A stretch of DNA of 64,000 nt, from contig CM067086.1 in assembly GCA_034008185.1 (NCBI GenBank), forward strand, positions 33,997,007 through 34,061,006. Reading direction: 5' to 3'. Positions within the stretch are counted from its first letter, which is position 1, and every line of letters begins with the position of its first letter. The notes under the pieces are model-generated. The model worked only from the letters and a program-made list of their open reading frames with translations. It was not told the origin of the DNA and did no database searches. Made by a program: the position numbers and the translations under genes. This stretch comes from Gorsachius magnificus. Its lineage: Eukaryota > Chordata > Aves > Pelecaniformes > Ardeidae. This document shows, piece after piece, positions 49,902-61,122 of this stretch.

Positions 49902-49919
49902 TGGTGCCCCACATGGGGC
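49902..49919 (+). other. Retroviral primer-binding site, tRNA-Lys-like
   Basis: TGGTGCCCCACATGGGGC starts four bases after the 5' LTR, where the tRNA primer site belongs. It matches the tRNA-Lys(1,2) type of primer site at 15 of 18 positions as I recall that site. Two of the three differences look like CpG decay. The tRNA assignment is inference; the position is solid. Confidence 0.65.
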
Positions 49920-50061
49920 TCAAAGGGTTTGAGATAACGACAGATTAACCAGAGCTTATTCAGGAAATTATACCTGTTAACAGTTGCAGGTCGCAATATT
50001 GATTTGTTTGTTCTTGATCTCAGTTTATCTGATATCCCCTGTGCTCCTTTTTTTGCTGTAG

Positions 50062-50289
50062 ATGTTGAAGATCGGTGTTGGTTTTTGCAGTTTGCTGTGC
50101 TCTGCAGTGAATAGTGATGTTTTGCCTGGAAGACTTGTGAAAACACTGACCCTGAGTTTTATTTGGTATTTGTGTTTTGTACTGAAGCCATTACTGTACT
50201 TTGGGTACCACCTCGTGGAGACAATTAGCAATTATACACCTTCTTTTGTAGGGGAAACACAGAATGGCACCTTCGCTACCTTCTTCTAG
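50062..50289 (+). pseudogene. Provirus leader open frame, hydrophobic
   Basis: An open frame of 75 codons between the primer-binding site and the gag-like region. It has a cysteine-bearing hydrophobic N-terminal stretch (about residues 5-14) and a longer hydrophobic stretch around 30-46 (LSFIWYLCFVLKPLLYFGYH). Two NxT sequons (NYT and NGT) follow. It could be a leader-encoded small membrane peptide or simply an open stretch in the untranslated leader. I do not recognise it and do not assign a function. Confidence 0.3.
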
Positions 50290-50308
50290 GATGTTTCCTC
50301 CTTCATTG

Positions 50309-50335
50309 CAGTAACTTTTCAGTAACTTTTCAGTA
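50309..50335. repeat. Small 11-bp tandem duplication
   Basis: CAGTAACTTTT occurs twice in tandem followed by a partial third (CAGTATATT), inside the provirus leader. Confidence 0.8.
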
Positions 50336-50477
50336 TATTGAATATCTTTGGATAGTTAAGATACATCTATTGGTATTCCTTTGGAATATTGTTTTAGTTT
50401 TGTCTAAGGTTAGTAAGCAATTTAAGATTATCATACACAGAGCTGCCCAAAGGCTGGATAGTTATGAGTGACAGGGT

Positions 50478-50744
50478 GTGGGGGATAGAATAGGCAAATG
50501 TCTAGGACGGTGGGCACCTCCAATGTTTTGGAACTTCACCCCTGAACAAGTGCAGAATTGTGAAAAACTAGTAAAATATTTGGAAAAGTATGCTGTCACC
50601 CAAACAAGCACAAAAGGGGGTTCTTCCAGGAAACTTGCTGCTCCAGTTTCCAGTGACAGAGTAGAGTGCACTTTCTGCAGACAGAGTAGAAGGTCTGATC
50701 TTACTTCTGATCTTAATGAAGAAACTCCCGAGTCATATATATAA
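50478..50744 (+). pseudogene. Gag-like remnant (uncertain)
   Basis: An open frame of 88 codons located where gag should begin. It starts MGDRIGKCLGRW, is rich in basic and polar residues, and has a CTFC pair near residue 64. It ends just before the protease remnant, so most of gag (capsid and nucleocapsid) has been deleted. Position within the provirus is the main reason for the gag call. I cannot see a diagnostic gag motif such as a full CCHC zinc knuckle. Confidence 0.4.
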
Positions 50745-50858
50745 AACGTGAGTAGTGAATACTATAACCAGAACTAGAGGGGCCCTGCCTCCAGCCAGGT
50801 GGAGGAAAGGGACATCCAGGTTTGCTGGACTGTGTGGATTCGATGGCCTGGCACATGA

Positions 50859-51270
50859 GACCCACAGGAGTATAAGGCTGTAGTGGACACCGGTGCACAG
50901 TGTACCCTCCTGCCACCAAGCAGAGCCCATCTGTATTTCTGGAGTGACAGGGGGATCCCAACAGCTAACTGTACTGGAGGCTGAAGTGAGCCTAACTGGG
51001 AATGAGTGGCAAAAGCCCTTCATTGGGACTGGCCCAGGGGCTCTGTGCATCCTCGGTGTAGGCTACCTCAGGAGAGGGTATTTCAAGGACCCAGAATGGT
51101 ACTGGTGGGCTTTTGGTATAGCTGCCTTGGAGGCAGAGGAAATGAAGCAGCTGTCCACCTTCCCCGGTCTCCTGGAGGACCCTTCTGTTGTGGGGTTGCT
51201 GAGGGTTGAAGAACAACAGGCGCCAATTGCCATCACAACAGTGCATGGGCGGCAATATCGCACCAGCTGA
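50859..51270 (+). pseudogene. Retroviral protease/pol start, frameshifted
   Basis: The aspartic-protease active-site tetrad DTGA is encoded at 50886-50897, directly after VV and before QCTLLP. An in-frame TGA at 50856-50858 lies just upstream. After CTLLPP the recognisable reading continues in a different frame, running GVTGGSQQLTVLEAEVSL to TVHGRQYRTS and ending at 51270, so a frameshift lies at about 50915-50935. Downstream reverse-transcriptase sequence has been lost, and the junction with the truncated 3' LTR is at about 51319-51326. In retroviruses this protease cleaves Gag and Gag-Pol. Here it is broken. Confidence 0.75.
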
Positions 51271-51324
51271 GACCCCCTGGTTCCCATCCATAAGCTGATT
51301 CATTGACTGGAGAGCCAAGGACTC

Positions 51325-51572
51325 CATCACTTGGGGTTTTTTTTCCCCCCTCTCTCATTGTTTTCTTTTTATTATTATTATTTATTATTATTATTGTTGT
51401 TGTTGTTGTTGTTAAGGTTAAGGTTAATATTTATTTCAGTTATTAAACTGTTCTTATCTCAACCCATGAGTTTTCTTACTTTTGCTCTTCCAAGTCTCTC
51501 TGCCATCGCACCGGGGTGGGTGAGCAAACAGCTGTGCGGTGCTTAGTTGCTGGCTGTGGCTAAAACACAACA
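51325..51572 (+). repeat. 3' LTR of defective provirus, 5'-truncated
   Basis: About 248 bp matching the last 273 bp of the 5' LTR from CATCACTTGGGG onward. It ends AAACACAACA directly before the ATCTG duplication. Its first 135 bp or so (including the TATA box) are missing, so the same deletion that removed pol probably ran into the LTR. It differs from the 5' LTR at many positions and in its microsatellite, indicating considerable age. Confidence 0.88.
51370..51412. repeat. (ATT)n(GTT)n microsatellite in LTR
   Basis: ATT units change to six or so GTT units, followed by TAAGGTTAAGGTTAA. It sits at the repeat-prone place of the LTR. Confidence 0.9.
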
Positions 51573-54500
51573 ATCTGGAATTTGATTGATCCCAAGGTTA
51601 GGGAGTATAAGAAGAAATATGAGAAAGGACTTGGATTGGGGTTCAAGTGGGTGGCATTGCCTGAATGCAAAAAATGGCATTAGAAGAGATTAGCTGGTTT
51701 TGTTATGGCCACGAGACAGTATCAAATTGTCTTTAGTATTACCAGTGGCAGTTAGTGTTGGTTCTGATCATCTGAATGAGAGCTTTGGATTTCAGGGAAA
51801 CAGAGCGAGGTTGTGCTGAGTGTGTCTGAGAACCCCACTGAAGATGTGCCTGTGCGGAATGGGAATGATTTGTATTTATTCTGTACCTCTGCTTCTGCAT
51901 TACACTCTTCTCTGGAAATGCAGCTCCAGTTACATCAAGTTCCTACGGATCTAGACTGGAAATGACATTTATAAGTAAAATTAATACATCACAGTTTGCA
52001 ATTAAGTCTTCTTTCAGTAAACATTGCACGGACTCAGTATGGTAAGAAAACGTTGTAGCTGTTCTTTCTGTTTTCTACTGTCCACCGCAACCATCTGAGA
52101 AAACAGTCGCGAATGACTCAGAAAGGAAGAAAAACAAGTTTGATCATGTGGGAGGTAAAATATACAAAACATTTAAATAAAGCAGTATTCCCTTAGCAAC
52201 TTTTCTGTCTTGATGCAGAAAACTCAAGTGATAGTTACAGCATGTGCATGAGAAGGTATGCGGGGCAAAACAGAAGACAGGCACAGATACAACCTTATTT
52301 TAACATTTCCTTGTAATCATTCTTATGAAGCAATAATTCCTTTATTCTCAGAGCCTGACTAAAGCTTGCTTGTTCGCTTCAGTAGTTACGAATTGTACTT
52401 TCTCTTGGAGGGCAACCCTTGCTGAGGTTGAAGGCAACGGGCTTGCGAAGTTTCCCCTCCGGCCACTAGATGCTAGCACAGCACAGCTTTGGCCACCCGC
52501 AGCTGCCACCTCGCCCCAAAGGCTCACAGTGCCACATGGCACTTGCTAGCCATCCGCAGGCTGGCAGTGGCCTCCCTGCAAAAATGCAGCTCACTGGCAC
52601 ATTTTACTTCTTCAAAAAGACCGATCTACCGATAGCGATGCTCGGCGCCCAAGGGAAGGATGAAAACGTGTAGGACGGTTTGAGCAGCACTGTGGAGTTT
52701 TACCTGACCAACTCAGCCACATACATGATTATTTTGGTGCAGGTACAGGGATTTATTGTATTACAAAATAACATACCTTAGGAAATGAATAAAACCCCAG
52801 TAATGCCAATCACAAAACAATACTTTGAGCATTTTAGAAGATCAGATTCAGAAACGAAAATGAAGCAAATACTAGGGAAAAGAAGCCTAAAAAGATTTTT
52901 CTGGAGTGAGGAGAGATGTGAAGCATTATATATATATGAGATGCATGTCTTAGTCAAGTTTTATTCATTTAAGAAACTCTGCTTTTCAGAAAGTATTTGG
53001 TACTGATATTTCTTCAATATTATTGATATTTCTTTAACAGTTGTGATTTCAGGTGCTTTTGAGAATAAATAACAAGTAAACAAATAAAATGTATTCTTTA
53101 TAAGTGCAGGGCTTTTTTACATTAAAGACAAAAAACCCCTAAGATAGAATAATACCAGAACACTTACAAATTCAAAGACTTGAAAGTCAGGAATTGCCAG
53201 AATCGAGGTGCTTATGTTATCTTGATTTGGTCCATGTGTGCAGACATGATGACAGTCATTAAATTAGTAACAATACTGTGCTTTTTCTAAAGACTGGAGA
53301 CCTCATTTAGTGCACATGAAATGATAGTTAGTTATTAGTTACTTTTCTCCACTTCTTCACATATATATCGCTCTGCATTACTTACTGTCCAAACCACGCA
53401 AGCTCTGCTTTCAATACAGAATTATTGTTTATCTCTTCATAGCATCCTCTGTGTTCACAGTGTCCCCATTTTCTACCCGTGGTTAATGGACTTTGAACTT
53501 TTCTGTATGGCACCTAGAAGGCCCGTTGGATATGAGGCTGAGCCACACCACAGAGGGTAAACCAAGCATTTCTCAGTGAAATTAATTAATCTCACACCCT
53601 GTACGAGAAACCTGTTCTACGAACTTTGGTGGCTCTCAAGCATCCTGTAATACATTTTACATTCAAAGCCCAAACTGGCTTCAGTTACTGTAAGTGCTCA
53701 GAGCCTTTGCAGGATGCATCCCAGATCTGGGAGCCAGAAGAAACATGAACGTTTGTCCCTGCGTGGAATCCATTTCTCCAAAGCAGCCCTCAGCTGCCTT
53801 GGGCAGTCCCTTCTTGCCTTACTTGTCACCCCCAGCCTATCCTGTCTGTTTGGGCCCTTCTGCAATAAAGTACATGGCGCATTCCTGGCACAAGGGTTGC
53901 CCTCCTTACCTAATATTGAGTTCTTGCTCCGAAGCAGTGGCACACCCGATGTAGGAAACTGAGTATGGATTCAGCCCTATGCTACACCACGATCACATCA
54001 CTGAGGGGCACTGTTGCCTTTGGTTAAAGTACCAGCCCTGGAAAATGATGGTTCGGTGGGTAAAGGATCTCTGTACCCAGCCCTGGGGCTACCCAAACAA
54101 GCTGCCCTGCTCCATCAAGATTGCCCTACCCTGACACACAGGAATATTTCAGAATTAGAAAGAAAAAAGTGACCCTGTTGCCTAGTACTTGGCCTTTCTG
54201 TTGAGATTACCTCTTTGTACCAGCTCTGAAATTGCCTTGGAGATTTATCCACTGGGAACTGAGAGACCGAGTGATTTTGCATTCAGACAGTGACTACTCA
54301 GTGCGATCCAACTGATCTGAATTAAGGTCAAGGCAATGAGCAGCATCTTGTTTCCAGGCCCTAATTCATTCATTTCTCAAAGAGATCCCAAACTTTAAAT
54401 TTAAAAAAACAGATTTATTTGTTTCATGTCAAACTCCTTCCATGAATGCTGCAGACAACCTAAGGCATCAGATCCTGATCTCGGTTGTTATGAATGTGGT

Positions 54501-55835
54501 GTGAAAAAACACCGGTAGCTTCAACAGGTTTATATTAGATTGGTTCCATTTGTGCTGAAGTACCACAAAACTGTTTTAGCCTTGGAACTTGCAGCTTAGT
54601 TACATTACTGTGAAGGTCCTGGTCACTGCACCAGAGATAAGGTGACAGAAGGCTTTTCCTTTTAATGGCATTTCTGCTAGCCTGTACTTCTGTCATGAAT
54701 ATTCTTTTAAAATAGCCCTCCAAAGGCAATTAAGAAAAACAAAAAAATAAGGAGAACAAAGAGACTGTCATTAGTAATCCAAGTAGGGTTTCGTTTCTGA
54801 GGAAGGATTAACAATGAAGACAAAGAACAGAATGAGAAGGCAATTGATGTTGTCATTATCAGCAATTTCTTCAAATTAAGTTGGCAAGTCTTGTATTCAG
54901 CATGCAATATTCATTGTGGATTGGCATTTGAAAGGGTTTGTAAGAATTAAAAATAAGTCTTTAGAGCAGGGCAGCAGAAATATGGTCTGGATTGGGACCT
55001 TGGGTAAATCCCATCAGGACTCTGCTGCAGCTCTAGCCATCCAATATGCTACTTGGTCCTGGGGAGATCCTGTGTCTTTTCACTGTTCTCCTGATCTTTC
55101 AGGGAAAAGTTAAGCACACGAAGTTTTTGGCAGACCAGCCAAAACTGGAGTGTATGCATTGCTTTCTGCTTTACAGATCTGTGTAGAAACTATGTAGCAG
55201 ACCTCAGCAAAATTAAATGAGTGGCCTGGTTTAGAGCGAAGGAAACATTAATATTACAGTGAAAGAAACTGAGCTGGGAATTTCCTTCTTTGCAATAGCG
55301 AAGAGCTTCACCATGTAACTAGTGGTGAGCTTTAATAGAGTATGTGGTAGGGCCGGCCGAAGAACCTCGGCTAATTTATATCATAATAGGATTTGCGTGT
55401 GGGGAGCTCACTCCAGGGAGAGGAATGAAATGTCACTGAACATGTGGAATTTCAGAACAAAAAATAGTTAGTAGCCAATGAACTACGGTGCAATATTAAC
55501 ACTGGCAAGTCTCCTTCAGCTTGTATCATCAAGTATCGTCAAGAAGATGGGAACTGTCAGGGTGTTGCCTGTGCCTATGCTTCCTGCTCTAAGGCAGTGC
55601 CTCAAAATGCTGGGCCGGTAGCTTCTCGAGTCTGCCCATCCCTGGCTTTGTCAGGGAATGCACTGAAACGCCTTGATTTCACCCCGATGAATAATGAGAA
55701 AATTGCACATGTCCTAGGATGAGAGATTTCTTCAAATAATGTCATCAACAAATCTGATGTCTTTGTCTCTGTCCTTTAATATCTTCTAGCTTTGCTTAGC
55801 CAAGGCCACCGAGTTCACAGGACCAAAACAAGACC

Positions 55836-56220
55836 TTGCTATTGTCATTCGTCCCCGCACTCCTGCTCCTTGCAGTGCTTCTCTTAGCATTTCCCACCAT
55901 TCTTTCCTGTCCTGCCTCTCTGCTGCTCCTGCCTCTTTCCCCCCTCTGCTTTCCCTGCTTTCTCTCCTGCTTTTATCCGCTGCTCCCCACTGCGCCTCTG
56001 TTACTCCTTTTGTTGTGTCCCTCGTGCTGGTGCCTGCACCGCTCCTCCTTCAGCCTCCCCTGCTCCTCCTGCTTCTTCTCGCTGTGCATCCAGCCACTTC
56101 CCCTCGTATATCTGCCGCTCCACCATGCACAGCTGCTGCTCTTCTCCCCACCTCCACCACTCCCGCTGCTGCTGCTCCAAAAACAGTTTTGACCAGCTCT
56201 ACTTCCAAACAATGAGGCTT
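55836..56220. repeat. Pyrimidine-rich low-complexity block
   Basis: About 385 bp where the plus strand is overwhelmingly C and T (CTCCTG, CTGCTC, CTTCCC words). It gives leucine- and proline-rich open frames in all three plus phases (55836-56192 and 56015-56215 among them), a hallmark of composition and not of coding. Confidence 0.8.
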
Positions 56221-56639
56221 TGACCTCTTTCCCCTGGGAGAAGATTTCACAGCCAAACACGTCTCACTGGCAGGAGCTTTTCCTGATATTCAGCCTGTTT
56301 CCTTCTCCCATTGCTCCTACTTAAATCTCTTTATATTGAACTAACAGCTTGTGCCCCAGGCTAGGTGTTTTACCCCTCCTTTTCTACCTATTGCATTGAA
56401 GGGCTGGGTACAAAATGAACAGGGACACCCTCATAATACTCAGCACTGTGCGTCCAAGTAAGCAAGCTCCTGTGGTACCCAGAAGGAGCAGAACAAACAC
56501 ACTTGCCGTAATGAAAAATAGGCCACATGCCTTACAAAAATTCACCAAGGGCCAAATCTTGATCAGTTTTTATCCATCTGAAGGAAAGACATTCATATGG
56601 ACAGCTGTGTCAACAGCCCGTGAGCCAGGGACTGAGTGA

Positions 56640-57010
56640 ATCTGAGGTCCTGGAGGGGGGATGGTGATCTGAAGTAGGTGAATAAGGCCCAAACTGAGTA
56701 AGTTTGGATGTAGAGGGAGAGGTTTGAACCCAGGAGGTAAAGGAGAAAAATATTGAGCTCATGGAGAGCGCAAAAGCAGGAGAGACTGAGTTTAGGTAGT
56801 GCAAAAGAAAGGGAAGGAATATGAGAGACCATGTGGAAGGGAGAAGGGCTGGAGGGGGGTCGAGCAGCTGGAGTTGGGCTGAGGTGCACAAGGTGACCTG
56901 CAGTGGGATGACATGTGTTGAGTGGGGCCAAAGGCGAGCACACCCCATGTGTGACAGCAGGTCAACAAACTGTGGAAGTGACTGAAGCCAACTGTGAAGA
57001 GACTCGTCTT
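56640..57010. repeat. Purine-rich low-complexity block
   Basis: About 370 bp with a plus strand rich in GGAG, GAGG and AAGGAGAAA words. It opens several overlapping frames on the minus strand by lack of stops. It lies about 420 bp after the pyrimidine-rich block. Confidence 0.65.
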
Positions 57011-58714
57011 TTGACTAAGCATCAGAAAATTGTTCAGCAGAAGAGGGGATTAAGGCTGATACTAAAAGATTCGTTTCCCAGTTACAGCTTCTGAGGCAGC
57101 CAGCTGATGCCTGTCCGCATCTTGATGGCTGGTGTGAAACTGAAGTGGTCATCTACCCACACAATCATCTAGGCTCCTCCTTGATAGGCTCAGCACAAAT
57201 GCCTTGCATAAAATCACTGAGACTGTGATTTTACCAGGTAGAGTGAGCCAACTTAACTGCTGAAGAAAAGTGGAGATTTTCTGTTCCTTCCTATCCTGTC
57301 TCCCAGCCGCATCTTCCTGCCACTTGCTTGGCTCCAGCACGTGTTTGCACCCTTCCATCAGCTGATCTGACTCACTAAACCACCACAAACATACCAATTT
57401 CTTTTTTTGTGATCAATTTTTTGCTGGCTTAGTGAATTGGTTCTTAGAAAGGGTCCAGAGAGAATCAGTTTTAAAAGCGGGGAGGGGGACTGTACAACTG
57501 GGCACAGGATAGTGGAGGTGAAGGGAAGATGGAGCGTGATCTCTCCTCATCAGAGGCAAGGCTTTAACCTAGCCCGGTGTACAAGGCACTGCATCCTGAG
57601 CGAGCATCTGCTTCCTTTGCTCCCGTGTTTTAAAATGTGTTAACCAATATGTACCCATTAGCACATTGTAAGGGCTGCTCGTTTTCCCAGTCTAGACAGG
57701 CCTTTCACGCAGACACACAGATCTGCCTTCAGGCATTTTGTCAGGGCAGTCCTCAAAAGTACCTTTCAGAGGCTCAAAAGACAACTTCAGATGGCAATTT
57801 GGAATCTTATTCTTAGTGATTAACATAGCTTATTTTGGCCAGTCCAAAAGCTAAATTATTAATACCAGCTGAATTAATAGCAGTGAAAACTGCTCATTAG
57901 AAATTATAATGGCACTGAACACCATAACAGATCCCCTGTAGTGTAAATCAACCTGGCCCCATTTATTTAATGAAGCTACAGCTGCTTACATCAGCCAAGG
58001 ACCTGCCCTAACATTTTCTTGCTTTTGCATGTACCTAACATAACATTGCAACCTTCTTGCTCAATTTTTCTGCCATTCTTATAATTTTTCCCTTAGAGGG
58101 CTTCTTTAGACATAGCAAAGACTGCTTGGTAATTTCTATGTCTAGCCTCCTATTTCCCTTGCTACTCCCCCATGCAGTAATTTCTGTGGGGAAAAGGTAA
58201 ATCAGAGCCACATGTTCTCTTTATAAGCCTGAGATAAAGGGCAGCAGCAGTATCGTTTGCTGTGAATACACCGGGATTAGTCAAAATGCTGTGAACTACT
58301 CAGAAGATCACGGTATCAGCATGCTTCCTCTGTTCTGCACATTACTTTGTTGGGGTGAGCTTAGTTTCTTCTGCCAGTACAAGAGGAAGCTGAGGGCGGT
58401 ATAAGACGTCCTGGTGTTCCTAGGCAGAGGCCTCCCCCCATCACAAGCTGGCACAATTAGATACGCCATACTCAGCCAACCCAACATGCTGTACCCAACG
58501 GAGCGTAGGCACTAGCTGAAGGTATGAAGAACATACACACATCTTAAAATTCTTGGTTAGTGCCATAACAAAAACAGCTGGTCAAAATCAGGTTTTAGTT
58601 CATCGATGGAAAAATAGGAGACGCAGATAACACAGAGATTTTTTTCCAAGGAAACTGTATTATTCATGGAAATCTGAAAATGTAGCATTTTTACTTTGAA
58701 ACACCACCATTGCA

Positions 58715-58737
58715 GTGTGTGTGCACGTGTGTGTGTT
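58715..58737. repeat. Short interrupted (TG)n tract
   Basis: GTGTGTGTGCACGTGTGTGTGT, a short dinucleotide run with one interruption. Confidence 0.85.
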
Positions 58738-60758
58738 TCTGACCTGTCTGTCTCCTGTACTGGGGAGGGAATGTGCATCACTTGCATCACTGGTTACATC
58801 CCACCACGGGAGATACAGTCCAATCAGTTTCTGCAGCTCTAGGACAAAGATTAGCATTATTACTAGATCAAAGAAAAAAACTCCTTTATTAATATCATGC
58901 CTAGGGACTGACAACCCGCTGAATCACAGCACTGTGAACCATGATCTGTTCCAATGAACTCAAGAGCATCGCTGTGGAATTACACCTACATGAGTGGAGA
59001 CTAAAACTCTTGGTCTTACTCTGGCTCTCATATCTGTTCCCGGTTAACGCTAATGAGCATTTCCCTGAAGACTGACCATTAATCCACCTATCACCAGCTG
59101 AAGAGGGCAATGCTGACTGTTTGAACAGGTATTTAATTCTTCCCACCAGATATTTTTAGGAACTACTGGTTTCATCACACATTTCCCCAGTTTTGCAACT
59201 CCGTTTGAGGCTACATATGCATAAAACCATATACGCGTCCTGTGCTCACATTTACACTGGAAAGAAGTCAAATCCACAGATAATTTTAGCATTTCAGGTA
59301 ATGCTTTAGCACTGGAGCTGCTGGCCAGTGCTTGCTTGTAATGCAGTTGCTTAAAATCAGTGTTTTCCGGAGTGTTTCAACAAACAGTTATCAATAACTT
59401 TTGATGAACACTTGGCTCGACGTGCACTCAGAAGTTCTGGACTACTCAATCATATCACCTGTAGCCACATGGCTGCAAAGATCAGTCGTCTTCTGCCAAA
59501 CTGAGAGTGTTGGAGGGACTTAGACATTGTTGACACTAGTACAGGAACATTTTTTTCCAAATCAATGCTGCTGTTCAACTCAGGCTGAACGACTCAGGGG
59601 ATGTTTTCTCCCACTTCATTTTGGACTCTGAGACTTGTGGTGCTTTTCTGAAACTACCAGGACCAATTCTCAGTGAATGATACCCAGACATCTTAGCTTT
59701 AAAGACAGAAGCAGCTCTTACAGTCATACCATGGACCTCCTAGTACTTCTCTAGGCTATTTCCATCACCTGGTCCAAATTTTGCACAGGACCACCATGCT
59801 TTGCTTATAGGCCTTGTTTGACAGGAGATACTACACCTGGGGTGCAGAATAAAGCTCCTCAACATAACCATTCCCCTTTGAGCAGAAAACTAACCCTGAC
59901 TGCAGTGTAAAGTTCCAGCCAATATTTTCACCAGCTTGCCGGTGTGAGCAAGGACAGGGACACACCAGCTTACAACACGGTGAACTTGGCCACGAACTGA
60001 AGGGACACAGACACCAGAGGCATGGGTGCTTGTCTGATGAGGAGTCGCCCAGTACAGCCCAACAGGGAGGCGAGGTGGCCGTCTCTCCTCCGCCTGAGGT
60101 GGCTGCCCCACCTGCCAGGGCCAAACAGTCTCAGGTTACCCCATGCTGGCTGTGGGGAGGAGCAGTGTCTCTGCACTGGAAGTTTCACAGCCTGCGATAA
60201 TTTAATGTGCCTGTACACCAGGACAGGACTAGGTATTCCTGGATTTCAGTCACAACCTCCAATCTTTTCAAAACTCACTTAGCTCTTCTTTACTCATTTC
60301 CTTTCCACCTTGCTGGCTCAGTCCAGGCTTCGGTCAGGTGAGATGGCTCTGGGAAGCTTTCCCACTGTGGAGATAGATACTCCATTACCTCTGTTACTGT
60401 ACATTTGTTTAATTAATTGCTCATTTTGTTCCTGAGCTGTTGTGCTGGCCCGGTGCACTTATGGTATGCATGAGTGCCTAAAAGGTGACGAGGCTCCTAG
60501 GGATGACCCTGTCCCTTTCATTTATTTATAGAAGTTGAGCACATGATCTCTTATTAATTCCAGGCACCATTGGCTCAGCCTGACTGGAGATAAAGTGGCA
60601 CGGGCTCCAGCCCCTCTGGGCTGGCACTGATGGCAGCAAGGGCCACGCTGCAGAGAGTGGGACTGATCAGCCTAGATCAGGAAAGCAATTAAACTTTATG
60701 TGGCGTTTGAACTGTGGACCTGGAGGTGCACAGAATAGCCTTTGGCCACTCTAAGGTC

Positions 60759-60774
60759 TTTTTTTTTTTTTTTT
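60759..60774. repeat. T16 homopolymer
   Basis: Sixteen consecutive T. No processed pseudogene or SINE body is recognisable next to it. Confidence 0.9.
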
Positions 60775-61050
60775 AAGTGCTGTGACTACTTAACGGAGGT
60801 AATTGTAAGAGCATAAATCAAGGTTTCTGTTATTCCTCGGGAGGCCAACATTTATCACAGCAGACCTTAAAATGAATATGAGGTACAGAAATTATGAGAA
60901 TTTATGTAGCAAATGACTTACTGTCAACAGGCCACAGAGCAGAAGCTTCAGCAACAGCAGCTGAGACAAGCAGCCTCAGCAGTATATGGGCTTATATTTA
61001 AGCACTGAACTATGGCAACATTTGACAAATGTTTCTTCTGGTGGGACTGC

Positions 61051-61122
61051 TGGTTAACGGTGTCCCTGCTCACTGCAGGGGTATTGCACTAGATGACCTC
61101 TAAAACCCCTTCCAACCCAGCC
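61051..61122 (+). mobile_element. Isolated CR1 3' UTR remnant
   Basis: About 72 bp matching the CR1 3' UTR of the young copies (GTTAACGGTGTCCCTGCTCA, then CTAGATGACCTCTAAAACCC and CCTTCCAACCCA). The ATTCTATG tail is missing and replaced by unrelated sequence. Confidence 0.8.

Larger units (their letters stand above)
49490..51572 (+). mobile_element. Defective provirus, internally deleted
   Basis: A 2.1-kb endogenous retrovirus remnant in plus orientation. In order it holds a 5' LTR (49490-49897), a primer-binding site (49902), a leader, a gag-like remnant, a protease remnant with DTGA, and a 3' LTR missing its first 135 bp or so. The 5-bp duplication at both ends shows it inserted as one unit. 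Most of gag, all of reverse transcriptase, RNase H, integrase and any env are missing. Single stops and a frameshift add to the damage. LTR termini resemble those of the solo LTRs at 7315 and 9373, but this is a shorter subfamily. It is not functional. Confidence 0.9.
51578..61050. other. Unique sequence with strand-skewed blocks
   Basis: About 9.5 kb with no recognised transposon or gene. It holds a pyrimidine-rich block (55836-56220), a purine-rich block (56640-57010), a TG run (58715-58737), a T16 run (60759-60774), and stretches at about 57790-58110 and 60395-60960 whose composition (TAATTA, ATTAAT, CAGCTG, CAATTA words without repeats) suggests conserved noncoding DNA. Confidence 0.5.

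Noticed and set aside
51400..51425. TTAAGG repeats suggestive of telomere-like sequence
   Set aside because: Only two to three units and not TTAGGG. They lie inside the LTR microsatellite.
55836..56192. 118-codon leucine- and proline-rich frame that looks like a secreted or membrane protein
   Set aside because: It comes from the pyrimidine-rich block. Several phases are open with the same skewed composition.
60759..60774. T16 run as the poly(A) tail of a minus-strand processed pseudogene
   Set aside because: No gene-like body or flanking duplication beside it.
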